In this document: piece after piece, positions 11,442 through 23,875 of the stretch
How positions within the stretch are numbered: the stretch's first letter is position 1
Layout of the letters: each line of letters begins with the position of its first letter
Assembly (NCBI GenBank): GCA_035236585.1
Contig: CP141132.1
Span: forward strand, 26,619,445 to 26,683,444
Source: Warburgia ugandensis
Taxonomy: Eukaryota; Streptophyta; Magnoliopsida; Canellales; Canellaceae
Length of the DNA: 64,000 bases
Reading direction: 5' to 3'
Notes under the pieces: model-generated
The model's input: the letters and a program-made list of their open reading frames with translations, nothing else
The model's database searches: none
What the model was told of the DNA's origin: nothing
Made by a program: the position numbers and the translations under genes

Positions 11442-13763
11442 GTCATACCAATTTAGTCCTTATAATTAGCCATTTTAATATCCCAATATATTGTTTCATA
11501 TTTACAATTAATAAAAATTCAAAGTTTGTCCAAAATACAAAACTTAAAATTTTAGAAACAAAGTAACTTGAGAATGAGACCTCTACTAATGGATAGAGAT
11601 CGAAGAGAGCTATCCAATAATAGTAAGATGGCTAAAATCCAATGGTGGAGATCTAAGTTATGAGAAAAACAAGCTTTTACATTGATAATGACCCCCCTCT
11701 CTAAATTAGGTCCTAATATATTAAAATGGTGGATCTAGCTGGCTGCCATGACTAGGAAACTATGTCAACTACGAAAACATTTAGATTCATTGAATTATAT
11801 ATAGGGACATTTTTAACTAAGAAGAAACATTGAAGAAGTCATAATAATAAATGGAATTAGGAAGTGTATTCAAGATTTGAGATTTAGCAGGATTTGAAAT
11901 ATCACTATCTAAGAAAAATAGAAGGATTGGATATTTAGGCCAAGACCAGGAAAATAGATCTAGATGTCTAATACATGTGGGATGTCTTACGATGGAAAAG
12001 AAAGAGAGAAGGAGAATATGGCTACCTTCCTTGTATTTTAGAAGCATGATCTAAGACAAGAAAAACACATAAGAGAAAATGGGGGAAATGCTTGGGGTAA
12101 AAAGCACAACAGATCTATTGCTTGAGGTAGGTAGATCTATGCTGTAAAGTTACCAGGATTTTGAAAGTTTAAACATTGTCATAGGATGTGTTTTGGGAGA
12201 TCAACAATGTTTTTCAATGCTTGGAGATCTTTGTATAATCCATGTTTTGGGACTATTAAAGAGTATCTTTTCAATACTTAATGCTCTAGTCTCAATTAAC
12301 ATGTTGGGATATAAATTATCCTATTTCTAGTTTATTTTTTGTTCTCACATGTTGTGCATCATCTGTAAAAGTTAATCATCACATTAGATTATTGGATTAC
12401 AAACTCGATTTTGCTTATATATACACATATATTATGCATCTGTTAAATGAGGTTTTATAATTATAAGCGTATATATTATCCATGAACAATATTTTATATG
12501 TTAGATGATTTTGTTTCAAGCCATAAATTTGCTTCTGCATAGATCACACCTATTAAATGATAAAAAATGACGTTTGTTATCATGTGTGTGTGCATGTTTT
12601 CACCCCAAATAATGGCCCAAGAATGTGTGCTTGGTTTCATATCAATGAATGGCACAATATTGTACATCTATTTTACATCCCAAAGGATAGCACAAGAGTG
12701 TGTGCTAGCTTGCATCTTATTGAATGCATGGAATTGAGGTTTTTGAGTATTATCTAAACATTTTAAAATCTTTTTTTTATATATGATTAGATGTCAGACT
12801 ATGTACACAATTTGAATGTTGAAAATTCATGTGTCATTGACATTTCATTTATAGTTTCTAAGTAGATCAAATATGCAATTTGACATGGATTGAGAATCTC
12901 CCATTGACACCTTTAGATTTGAACTAAGAACTAACATTCAATGGCCAAATGGCGTTAGGCCATGATTTGTGACTGATTTTTGAGTTGATTTTACACCTTG
13001 TAAGTGATAGCTTTTGGCATGTAATTTCATTTTCATAAAACAATTATTTGAGTTGTATAAGATGCATGAAAAACATAGTTTGGGAATAGGATGAATTTCT
13101 AGATTTTCAATGTGTTTTCAAGATTTCATCAATTTCATAGAAAGTGATGTTTTATTTATATACTTGCAAGCTTTGGCTTCTATGTATGAGTTGAGGCATT
13201 ATTTTACATGTTAAACAATTTTTTTTAATGGACGGTATTTCTTATGTTTTCAAAAATACATTAAAATAAAGACACTAGTATGAGTTGTTAAAGTAAATTA
13301 GTGCATGTAAATACAATTTTGATGGCCAACATCCATGTCTAGAAATGTGACTTTTAGCAAGTTAAATATATTTGCAAATCATGGATTTTAGAATCTTTAA
13401 AAGAGATGTTTTACAAATGAGTATGTAAAGTTTTTTATATGCCAAATTATATGGCATGATTTTGGTTTTTAAAAAGAACAAATTGCAAATGATACCTTTG
13501 ATGAAATTTTGAGATGTAAGATATTGGGTATAATAATTCCTTTGATATATGTGTTGGATAGGCTAACATGCTCAGTGGGAGCTATGCTAAGAGGTAGTAC
13601 AGGTTGGCCCCTCGGCATCCAACCATTAGAAGTGGTAGATATCCACTCCCAAAGTGGCACTGATTTCTTATCATCTAGTATTACTCAAGCATAGTGTGGT
13701 TCCATAAGATCTTTTATTTTGATTCTTGGGGAGCTGGATTGGTGGTTTTGAGTTGGAACTTGA
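11442..13763 (+). repeat. Element C, 5' LTR (first part)
   Basis: This and 30709-31512 read as one LTR split by element A. The two flanks of A join at its target duplication CTTGA, and the second part ends in TCACA followed by a primer-site-like sequence and a gag. The start at TGTCATACCAATTTAG (11442) is a weak guess. A version of the shared middle block is at about 13560-13640 (GAGCTATGCTAAGAGG). There is no gene. The short frames seen here, including a Met-rich one at 12557-12757, have no coding support. Confidence 0.5.
13759..13763 (+). repeat. Target-site duplication of element A (left)
   Basis: CTTGA here is repeated exactly at 30704-30708, directly outside the two LTRs of element A. 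Confidence 0.9.
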
Positions 13764-15466
13764 TGTAACAACCCGACATTTTGTTATAATTAAAAAGAGG
13801 AGTTTGAGGGCAAAAAAATTATTTTTGCTTTTGAATTTGACTTTGAAACCTCAAAAGTCAGAATGTACGTGACGAGAGCTTTTCAACGGCACTAATTTTG
13901 TGCGAAACAGAGTTTGGAGGTGAGAGAACCACAATTTTTACTAAATCATAGGGGCCAAATTGATAATGGCACCCCTCTCACTGGATGGGTCCCATGTGAC
14001 GACGAACTAGGGGGAGCTCAACGCATGGAGCTCCACCCTTGGCTATCTGTTTCATACGGATGGAGCAAGGGAAGACGACCCCTCCCTTCTCCCTTGATTT
14101 CTTCCCCCATCTCTCTCTCCCTCCATTCTCTCCATCACGGCACCCTCTCTCCCTTTCACTGCTTTTATCTTCCCTTTTTCGCTTCCTTTGCTCTCCTAAT
14201 GATTGTAGTCCTGGGGCGCATAGTAGGAATTTTGTTGAAATTGACAAAAATAAGTGTGCAAAATAAGTCTAGGAGATAGATCAAAGAAAATCCAGCTCAA
14301 ATCTACCTCCAAAAGTGAAAATCGAAGAGATTTGGGGGAGATTTAAACCAAAAGCTATTTTTCAATGATCACACCATTCTTTGGTGACTGGTACTACTTT
14401 TGGTGACTTTTCTAATGAAAATGATAATGAAATGCTTCCAAATTAAAAGGGAATAAAGGTAAAGTAGAGATCTACAAAACCCATGTTTTTATTTTGTGAA
14501 AAATGGCATTTTTTTACACTGTCACAATCACCGACGACAACCCTGTTCTAGTCGTCTTCTCTAGCGATGGTGATCGGATTTTGGCATCAGCGATCATTTC
14601 CCGAGGAGCTAAAATTAGGGAAAATTATATTGATGGAATCCTAACTAAGTGAGCTTTGCAACCATATCAATGAAAGTTCGATCAAAGATCATTTGACCAT
14701 TGAATTTTTTATCTAAATACAATGCATGAGCAATGCTAGATCTACAAATCTGATGGTTGAAAACACAATTAAACAGTAGATCTATGAATCTGATGATGTG
14801 AATTACATGTAGAGGACAATATAGTTTGAAAAAAATGAATCAAAAGCCTATTAAATGTACAAATGTTGATTGCACTATTACTTTATAGATCTGGTCATTC
14901 CAGCACTTAGATCTAGGTAATTTAGGCCTGGAACATCAGATCTGATTGACTGATGTGTGAAATTTAACTCTCCAGCACTCTAAGATATATGATCTAACAT
15001 TAAACAACATATAAATGACAATCTAATAGATCAAATTAGAGTATGTATGAATCCATGATCAACAGACTAAATTATGATATTTATGTTATATTTCTTAGAT
15101 TGATTCATAGTTGATAATAGAAGCTCGAATCCTCATTTTCTTATTTGTCCAGCAACATCTAAAGTGACTACTAATTGATTTAGGTGAACCTAAACCATTA
15201 GGTTAAGGTGGGTAAATTCTAAGATTGCTAATTTTTCATATTTATTTCACTTATTCACTATTTTATTAAGTACATGTAATTATTACATATAATTGTAGTT
15301 GATCATTATGCTTGAGATTTAGAGACAACATCGACATGATTTGAATTATGTGAAAACTATTGAATTTTCTATGGAAGTTGTTAGGAGATAGAGTCTCCAT
15401 TTTCTATGAATATGAAATTATGCTTATCTGGTGATACACACCACATGCATTAAATGTGCATTGTCT

Positions 15467-15476
15467 TATAAACAGA
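15467..15476 (+). promoter_or_regulatory. TATA box of element A 5' LTR (decayed)
   Basis: TATAAACAGA. The 3' LTR copy reads TATAAATAGAGG at 29264, the likely ancestral form. It lies about 1.7 kb into the LTR, so U3 is long. Confidence 0.55.
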
Positions 15477-16324
15477 GGAAACTCTATTGAATTTTCATTA
15501 AAATATAAGAATTTTGTTATTATATTAGAAAACATGAAATGCCCATTATGGGTAATTATTCTAACTATATCTCATGCGTCATTTATATTTGACATCTATT
15601 GGCATTTGAATGGAAAAATATGTATTTTAAAAACCATGATTAGGATCTCATGCTAATACATCACGGAGGGTACAATGGTACCTAGATTTTCATGCATGGA
15701 TTTGCCAATGATTTGTTTTAAACAGGCACTTTTTCCTAGTGGACACTATGATAGGAGGGTTATAGGGATGGACACCACCTTTTGACGATTGATTTTTTGA
15801 CACGAAGCCCAAGTGGCTAGATTTTGAGTGCAGCATCATGGGAAGGCTGCACTGTGTGATCTGTTCTCCTCCCATGCAAGATGGTGACAAGTCTCATGTT
15901 GTTGGTGTTAGCATTTGACTATGCGGTGACCCACTATTGGGCAGTTGCTGTAGTGTTGCAATGTCCCATTATAGGGTAGTTGCCGCAGGTTGATTTTTGG
16001 CTATATGCGTGTGATTGGGCTATAGATGCGCTAGCCACTAAGCATGATGATGCCTTCTATGATATAAGATTTGATATATTCATATTTACATACTGAGAAT
16101 TGATATGTTTGACATAAACTTCCAAGGACTTCCCTATATGTTGTTTAAATTGACATTTTAGCACTATTATTTTATCATCGATTTTGTGCACTTGTTTGAA
16201 AAGAATGTACACATTATATTACTAACAGGCCTTAAGAACGATACCTAAGGATGTTCCACTGTGTGCATGAGCATATAAAAGTGATTTTGCATTGATTTAT
16301 ATTTGTGATCTTAGTTTTACCTAC

Positions 16325-16347
16325 TGAGTACATTCCTCTAATACTCA
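16325..16347 (+). other. LTR hairpin, element A
   Basis: TGAGTA (16325-16330) pairs with TACTCA (16342-16347) across an 11-nt loop, followed by CCC. It lies 445 bp before the LTR end. The equivalent left arm is missing from the 3' LTR because of a deletion there. Confidence 0.45.
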
Positions 16348-16793
16348 CCCCACTAACTTTATAGATAAATTCGAAGAAGGGAAAGGCAAGAGTGTTGAAA
16401 CTAGGCACACAAAATAGTCAGAGAGAGGGTATAGACAATGTATGTGTACTCCGTACATTTTGTAAATGTTTGTGAGATGACTTAGTTATATGACTGTTAT
16501 AAATAGTTATACATGTATAAGTATTTTTAATACATATTGAACTATGGGTTATAATTGGATAGTTTTCTGGGAAATGATAAGTTTTTTACTTGCCATATTT
16601 GAATGTAAAAATGCTTGAATTTTTAACTCATGAATGTGTTTTGATCGGTCTTATGACACTTGAGATTTTTTTAAAGGTCTTTTTAAAGAAAATTTGTTTT
16701 CGCTATTTGTTTTCTAAATGAAATTTTCATATAGGGATCCCGCCTTTCAAAAATAATTCTCAAAAAGGCATTTAACAACCCAGGCTATTACAG

Positions 16794-16810
16794 TTAGTAT
16801 CAGAGCCTAG
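16794..16810 (+). other. Primer binding site, element A (tRNA-iMet type)
   Basis: TTAGTATCAGAGCCTAG begins 2 bases after the LTR. It matches the plant initiator-Met site TGGTATCAGAGC apart from one G-to-A change. Confidence 0.8.
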
Positions 16811-16955
16811 TTGTTCCTTTTACAACCAATCCTACATGTCAAGAGTTAAAGATAGTTAAAAAGTAACAGGTAGTGGTTGAGAGGTGAGAGGTGAGAGGTG
16901 AGAGATGAGTTAAGAAAGTAACTCATATACGAATATATTGTGAAATGTGAAACAA

Positions 16956-17646
16956 TTGCATCCTAGAAAAGAGGCTACAGGGTCTACTAGTTCTTCCACT
17001 GACACCCTAAAGGAAGAATCTCGCATTGAAGAATTTATGGCACAGATGATAATGAATTTTAAAGAGTATATGAAACAATAACAGACCCCAATCTAAACAT
17101 CTTCTATACATAACATTACTACCTCGATCATTGGTGAGGGTAGTTTAGGAGGTAGTTCTAGCAAGACAGATAAATTGTTAGAACAATTTCAGAGGATAGC
17201 TTCAGCATTTTCTAGGAAAGATGAACCAAAAGCAAAAAGGAATGGATATATCAGGTTGAGAAAGCCTTTGAAGCCATGGAAATTCTAGAAGAGAAAAAGG
17301 TGAAGCTTGCCACTTTCATCTTCACAGGAGAGGCTGCATTTTGGTGGTGAACAGCTCGAAGGACTTATTTCCCTCGACCAAATAATATTTTATAGGATGA
17401 TTTTTGAAGGGTCTTTTATGATAAATACTTCACTCCCCATGTATAGGCAAGTATGGAGAGAGAATTTCTGAATTTGCAACAAGGAGATCTCACAGTCTTA
17501 CAATATGAGAATAAGTTTGTACAGTTGAGGAGGTTTCCACTAGATATTTACACTTCAGATAAGAAAGCTATAGAAATATTTGTTTAGGGTTTACACCTGA
17601 GATTGTGGAGTAAGGTTATGTATGTTGGAGTGGAAACATGAATATT
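16956..17646 (+). pseudogene. Element A gag, N-terminal part
   Basis: Gag forms the particle that packages retrotransposon RNA. The text starts HPRKEATGSTSSSTD, with the expected ATG changed to TTG at 16956. Recognisable gag blocks follow: ILEEKKVKLATFIFTGEAAF then WW, YDKYFTPHV, EREFLNLQQGDLTVLQYEN, KFVQLRRFPLDIY. The stretch has several in-frame stops and a frameshift near 17240. It ends abruptly at the solo LTR starting at 17647 and resumes at 24256. Confidence 0.8.
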
Positions 17647-18011
17647 TGGTATGTACTCAAAAATTTGAGTCCAACGACATAAAGAACACTGAAATCGTAG
17701 TTCGGATGAATTTCACCCTAAAATTTTACTATTTCATGAGCAGGTTATGATTTTTCAAGGAGTATATCTTTTTATAGAAGTATAATTTGGAACTAAAACT
17801 AAAACCTTAGATAGTAGTTAGAAAATGGAATCCAATGAGCCAAAGAACATTGAAAACAGAGTTTGGATGAAGAAGTTATAGGCCTGCGAAATTAGGGGCA
17901 ATACAGTAATTAAAAGGCAAAAGAAGAAAAAAACACAACTTAACGGAAGGGGGCCAAATTGATATTGGTACCCCCCCCTCACATTGGAAACCCAACAAAA
18001 TGTTGAGTCTA

Positions 18012-18013
<2 letters not shown>

Positions 18014-18094
<81 letters not shown>
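18014..18094 (+). repeat. (TC)n microsatellite, about 80 bp
   Basis: An almost pure TC/CT run inside solo LTR 1, ending in CCCC. On the minus strand it is a GA repeat, and the Arg-Glu frame there is an artefact of this. Confidence 0.95.
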
Positions 18095-18095
<1 letters not shown>

Positions 18096-19264
18096 CAACT
18101 AGCCATCATTGATGTTGCGCCTGAGGCAGCGGCTGGAGCCAGCTCACCGGCAACGCAGTAAACCCTCTTCCTCGGGTAAATTTCCATGCCTAGCGTAATC
18201 TTGAGTGCCAGCATTGCCCTCTTCCCCTCTCTTTTTCCCCAGGTCAATACCCTTTTTCCAGCAATTGTGCAAGGGGAAAAATCTCCCTATTGCCTGATCT
18301 CTCCATGTGAAATCCCCTGCTCTTCTCAAGTCAACACGCGGTGACACCACTGGTGCCCAAAATCATTTTCTCCATCCCCGGCTGCACGGGCTGCCTGTTT
18401 TCCCAAATCTTCCATTTCTTCTAGCCAGGATCTCTACCAGATCAAGTGGGTATTGATGAGGAGGGTACTTGACAAACCCCAACCCCTCTATCACCAACGT
18501 ACATAGATCTCACCCATTGCTTCCCTCTATCAGGTTCAAGTGGGTGACAACTCGACAGTCACCAGCCACCTGATTTTCCCTCTTCCCTTTGTTCTTCTCC
18601 ATGCCACAACCTAGCCAGGCCCTTGGGCATGCTGGCGTGCTCAGATCCACCTGTCTCCCCCTTTGTCATCAATGAGCCTGGTTATTGTTCTCTCTGTTCT
18701 CTTAGGTATCGATATGACCATGCCTTCAGGTAGGTCAACGTGCCCAAATTCTGTTGCCAAACCCTATTTTTCCCACTCCACTCCACTCCTCTTGGCTTGG
18801 ATCGGGCAGTGATTGGGACTAGAAAACACCCAATCACCACCACCTTCTTCTCCCCTTTTTTCTTTTCCGTCACCAGCTCAGCACGACCAAGGATAGGCTG
18901 GCAAGCTAGGACCCCATTCCCTTTGTCAGGCCTGCATGCTAGATCTACCCAAAAAACCCCAATTCTCCTCTATTTTTGGTGGATTTGCACTAGAGGATGA
19001 CTAGAAGTCACTAGATCTCTGGTAAACCCAATTTTTGGCATGTCTAACCCTTTTTTCCCTCATCTATTTCCCTATTGTGGTTGGGCAGTGACCCAACAGG
19101 TGGCTGGGAGCCACCACCATCACCACCATTACCCTGTATGTTCCTTGGACATTAGCATGGCTAGGCCTGAGGAGATCGGCGTGCTCAAGCCGCACCAGCC
19201 ACGTAGGCTTTCCCCTTTTCCTCATCTTCACCAGGTGCCAGCACAGCCAAGCTTTTAGGCTAGC

Positions 19265-19269
19265 TAATG
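19265..19269 (+). repeat. Target-site duplication of solo LTR 2 (left)
   Basis: TAATG here, against TAGTG at 21776-21780: one transition between them. Confidence 0.7.
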
Positions 19270-20452
19270 TGTAATGACACCAATTGTGTAACATTGAAAT
19301 CCCAAGTTAGCAATGAAAAGTTCACTTTTTGGAAATAAGGGTATTTTGGTCATTTCACTATTCACCCTAACTGACCCCAGACATTTGGTCCTAAGAATGG
19401 TACCATTAGGTGCGTCTTAGAAAAATGAATCCAACAAGACCAAAATCACCTAAAACAGAGTTAAAATGAGCAAGTTATGGCCCTTTGAAGTTCAAGGGCA
19501 AAAATGTAATTTTCATTAAAAAACGGATTTAGCCTAAGAAACACAGGGGCCCATTTTGATACGGGCGCCCCTCTTCTTCAACCTCCTAGAGGGTTCTAAA
19601 ACAGCGGTGTTTAGAGGAGAAATCACCACCATTCTAGAGGTTTCTCCACTGCCATTCAAGGGCGGTGAGAGCCCCCTCCAGAACCCTCTTATAACTCTAT
19701 AATTAGAGCTCTTGGGCACCTCTAATGGCACCCCAAAAGCTTGGAAAAAACTCATTTTGGAGAAGCAACCAAGAGGAGAAACGTGGAGAAAAACCCAGCA
19801 ACGAACTAGGTATGCCCAAAATCCCTCCAAACCCGTCTCCCCCTTAGTCCTAGGCAAAGTTTTTGCATGAAAAATCATGCAAGACAGAGCCCTAGAGAGT
19901 CACAAAGGACCCAGGGACGATCCCTGGGGCGCACTAGTTTGACAGGGTAGAACCAGGGCGTCCCGAGGATGCCCCGGTCCCCCACTAAATGAAACGCGTT
20001 CTATGCATTGAGAGAACCAGACGGGCACGTCCGTGGACGCACCCACAAAGGAGAAAGTTGGGCGGAAGCCAAGGTGCGCTTTCAGACGCGCCCGCTGAGG
20101 TGCCTGCCACTGACGCGGGATGCGTTAGTGTCCCAGGCTTCCACCTCGTTTCGTTTGACCCTTTTATGTACACTCGGCACTAAAAAGGCTATAACTTGAG
20201 ATCTAGGGCTCCGATTGAAGCGCCGCAAAAGGTGTTGTGTCTGTGTCGACGACGCGGACACACCCAAACTATAAAATACCTAATCAAGGCCCAATATAAG
20301 GTAGGCACGACCCTTAGACTATGATAGTGGCGCGGGGTCACTACATCCTTGAAAACTTGATGATACTAAGGCCCAATTAGGACCTTAGGACACCCATAGG
20401 CATGGGGATGAACCCTTAATGCCTAAGTAGTAAGACCAACCACTCTAAAACC

Positions 20453-20460
20453 TATAAAAG
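20453..20460 (+). promoter_or_regulatory. TATA box of solo LTR 2
   Basis: TATAAAAG, about 1.18 kb into the LTR and downstream of the CpG-rich patch. A match in sequence and position only. Confidence 0.5.
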
Positions 20461-21407
20461 ATAGGCCAAACTAACCTTGATTCCCCAAACTATGTTCAGG
20501 AGCATACGAGGACAAGGGGATTAGCGCGACCTAGCCAGGTAGGTGCTCTATCACTACTAGACTTTTAAAAAGAGCCATGATTGTTTGAGACTGCATGTTT
20601 TAAGTATACGTATATGACTTGTTTAGCATATAAATGAATTCAGCATGCATATGATAAATACATTATGCATAGACATGTTTTGAAAATAATTGCATATATT
20701 GCATGATTTGTGAGCATTAAGTTCTTGCAAATTTGCATGTCCTTGAGGGTTACCAAAAGACGCTGGAGTGCCCAAAAGACGCTGGGTAGGCAGTTGTGAG
20801 GAACCCAAAGAGGATAGGTTTTGAAAACGAGATGTTTTTTCTTATTTGATCGTATATGATTTGGGCTAGTAAACTCGTGGGCACTATGCCAAGAGGTTGG
20901 GGTGGCCTCCCAACCTCTACCACTATTAGGTGGATTGGGTACCGCGCCCAAAAAGGGCATGTCCCTACGTCGACTGCATGTGGTACAAGGGGCTACCACT
21001 GGTGTCATGGCACTGGGTCGATGTGTCATATGCCCCATGGAGGCTATGACGCTGTGTCCCTAGGTACCCGGGGACCACACGGCGGTGAGGTCGTGGGCAT
21101 AGTTGGGCCTTATGGTTTCGTGGACTTACTTGCATTGCATATGGCATGATATGAGGTTGGTTGACCATACCATACTAGATATCCATGAGTTGGATTCAGT
21201 TGAGCATCTTATGCATATCATTATGTTATGATATATATGACACTTTCGATTTGGATTATGTGATTCTTTAATTCGTTAGTATTCTAATACGACAATGATC
21301 TTTAATCCTGATATTGAACATGAGTATTCAAACATGCACATGTTTTGAAAGAGCATATGATTTTAAACATAGCATGCATTGTAAAACTAGTAGTGATAGA
21401 CTCCTAT

Positions 21408-21426
21408 TGAGTATAGTATATACTCA
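21408..21426 (+). other. LTR hairpin, solo LTR 2
   Basis: TGAGTATA pairs perfectly with TATACTCA across a 3-nt loop (GTA), followed by CCCA and, 20 bases on, TCAGACA. It lies 349 bp before the LTR end. Same type as the element A hairpin. Confidence 0.6.
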
Positions 21427-22894
21427 CCCAATCCTCAACATTTTTCAGACATAAAGTAAACACTTAAGGACAAGGTAAGCCTGTGACAGAAGACACCCAG
21501 ACTAAGTGCAAGTAAGTAAACCCCTACCTTATCTTTCAATGTTACTTGATTGTAGTTACTCTCTATAGCCGAGGCTATGACTAACACTTTCTTAGAAATA
21601 ATGTTGATTTAAAACTATGCCATGGCTAGATAATTTGAAAATGTGTTTTGACACTCGGGGTTTTATAAGAAAGATTTTTTTCCAACAAAAAGATTTTCAT
21701 GCATTTCATATTTATAAAATAAGAGATCTCTCCTTTTTTATCAAATTTGCATCATATAAAACCCGGATCGTCACATAGTGTGCTCTATTCCCCCTGACTA
21801 GAACAGGTGGTGAGTAGGAATTGGGAGCCACTCGACCACCACCATTCCTACCATTGTCCCCTACATTTCCCTGTCACTAGCACACCTAGTTTAACCCTTG
21901 AATGTCAAACCTAGATTCTGAGCAATCCAGGAGGAGTTTTGAAAAATTGAGAGTACCCTCGCGATCCTAGAGATGCAAGGAACCAAAATCCATCTTCCCA
22001 AATATCAATCCAGGAAGATCCAATCGTTGAAATTATTAGACCTATGATCAGAGGTTAGGTCATTTGATCAGTGATGATTTGGCTTCACTTTTCCTATCCA
22101 ACTAGTCTATCATGACCCTTAGGACATACAAATCACAAATCCTATAAGATATTAGGATTAGAAGCCTCCTAGAGATGATCTCACTAACCTAGAGCCACGG
22201 CTGAGATCAATTGAGGAATTTAAGTACAGAATAGGATCAAATTCTATGGTCCATACAATAAAAGTTGTTAAAAAGGATTATTCCTTAGGATTACTGATTG
22301 ATTACTTGATTTGGTGAATTTAGGTGAAGAACAAGGACTAGATCAATATGGATCTGTGAGACTTTGCAAGCATTGTCAATTAGCTAGTGGGAAATGGATG
22401 AACTCGCTACACAAGGTAGGTGGAGCATTAAGAAAGCATGTCTTAATAGTAAGATACATGTTTTAAACATGATCTTATTCTTATGATACATATTATGTCA
22501 TTCAAATTGTGCATTTCATATGATATATGATGATGAAAAATGTTTACTTGTGCATGATGAAAATTTGTTAATTGAAATGCTACATGAATGACATGCTTAT
22601 AAGTGAAGCCTACTAAATGATAATAAAGGATACACATGATCTGTTCTTAAAAATATCATAGCTATTATTGTGATAAAAAGACATTTATGGTACATGGGTA
22701 CCATTACATCATATGCGATGTATGAGTCTAGGATTTTACAGTACATCCGTGGTGGGCGATCACCTAATAAGTGAGGATGTTATGATTATGATAAGATATT
22801 CATATATATATATATATTATGGATAGGCAAGACACCTATGTATTATTATTTTACATCTAGGTGTGGGGGCTTAAGAGTTTTGATTTAGACAAGC

Positions 22895-23040
22895 ATAGGC
22901 CTGGGGATGCTATGCTAGGAGAGTTGTAGTGTTTGGCCACCCGCTCTCCAAAATTTATTATATGATGGATACCATGCCCAATGAGAGGCTAAACATCTGG
23001 TGAGGCAATCATGGGAAGGCCATCACTGTGACAGCCATAG
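22895..23040 (+). other. Shared LTR middle block, solo LTR 1
   Basis: Contains GGGGATGCTATGCTAGGAGA, TTTGGCCACCCGCTCTCC and ATGGGAAGGCCATCACTGTG. The 5' LTR of element D repeats these at about 36035-36170, and LTR-H on the minus strand at 6780-6915, although the surrounding LTR sequence is much more diverged. Confidence 0.65.
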
Positions 23041-23843
23041 TCTTCCTCATGCAGACATGGATTTTGTTATTTCCATAGTTGGTATGAGTGGATTATTATG
23101 CAGTTATCCAGGCGCACTGTATGGATTTAGACTGTGGCATAGTAGTCCTTGTATTTGATGCACTATGGTGATATATGATAGCATGATGACATGCCATATA
23201 TGATGATGGCATGATGAGATGCCTTATGTGATGGCATGATGAGATGCCTATTATGATGATTGCATGATGAGATGCCTTTTATGATGTTACTAGCAGCGGC
23301 TGGAGTATTATAAACCTCGTAGGGAAGGGGTATGATTTTGAGATCCCGTATGGTCTGGGAATATAGGTTATAAGACCTATGTACTATGTTCATAACTTTG
23401 TATGACTTTTAACGATTTTAATATATATATATATGATATAGTCCTATATGTATATGTTGGAGGGCGTAGTTTCATAAAAGTTTTAGTGTGGGAAAGTGAA
23501 TGGGTAGATATATTATGCAGAGTATGGTATCATATGGAAAATGATAATGATAAATATTTAAAATACCAGTGAATTATATATATTAAATACATCTTGTAAA
23601 GTGTAATCTCTAAAAGGTGATTATTATATTCATATGAAGAAGAAGAATGATAAATAGCTACTTTATCAATGGCTTGCAGGTAATTAAACTATTAATGAAA
23701 TTATAGAATTATGAACTAAGCGGTAAACTTCATCCCATATAAGCATTATGATGAAATTGAATATTTTAATTGAAGTAAAATTTTAATTCATATGTAATTG
23801 ACATGTTTTCTTAACTCTCCCCTACTAAGCATAGCTTGCTAAG

Positions 23844-23875
23844 ATATTGTAAATGTTCATGTTTACAATATCTCA
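23844..23875 (+). other. LTR hairpin, solo LTR 1
   Basis: AGATATTGTAAA (23844-23855) pairs perfectly over 12 bp with TTTACAATATCT (23864-23875) across an 8-nt loop. Flanks are ATAGCTTGCTA before and CAGATA after. It lies 380 bp before the LTR end. Elements D and F carry the same flanks with different stems. Confidence 0.75.

Larger units (their letters stand above)
13764..16792 (+). repeat. Element A, 5' LTR (3029 bp)
   Basis: It begins TGTAACAACCCGACATTTTG and ends GGCTATTACA, and matches 27610-30703 along most of its length. The shared upstream motif is at 13880-13920 (TTTCAACGGCACTAATTTTG...AGAGTTTGG), a version of the middle block at about 15740-15900, and a TGAGTA/TACTCA hairpin at 16325-16347. 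The TATA box has decayed to TATAAACAG at 15467. By eye the two LTRs differ at roughly a tenth of positions in their first 240 bp, many as C/T and G/A, so the insertion is not recent. Confidence 0.9.
19270..21775 (+). repeat. Solo LTR 2 (2506 bp), nested in solo LTR 1
   Basis: It begins TGTAATGACACC and ends CCCGGATCGTCACA, with near-perfect 5-bp target duplications. The sequence on both sides (19080-19264 and 21781 onward) reads as the continuous solo LTR 1. Its upstream motif is at 19426-19480 (GAATCCAACAAGACC...AAACAGAGTT), a TATA box at 20453, a version of the middle block at about 20880-21010 and a hairpin at 21408-21426. It keeps an unusually CpG-rich patch at 19910-20280. Frames across that patch on both strands have no coding support. 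Confidence 0.85.

Noticed and set aside
13914..14279. 121-codon frame at the start of the element A 5' LTR
   Set aside because: The matching part of the 3' LTR does not keep the frame, and the sequence is LTR.
17876..18247. Minus-strand open frame with an Arg-Glu repeat
   Set aside because: It is the (TC)n microsatellite of solo LTR 1 read in reverse, with no conserved sequence around it.
19985..20267. Overlapping open frames on both strands in a GC-rich patch
   Set aside because: High GC lowers stop density. The region lies inside a solo LTR upstream of its TATA box, and no frame has a recognisable domain.
20640..21168. Longer open frames on both strands (up to 132 codons) in solo LTR 2
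   Set aside because: They overlap a conserved noncoding LTR block shared with other LTRs whose frames are not open, so coding is unlikely.
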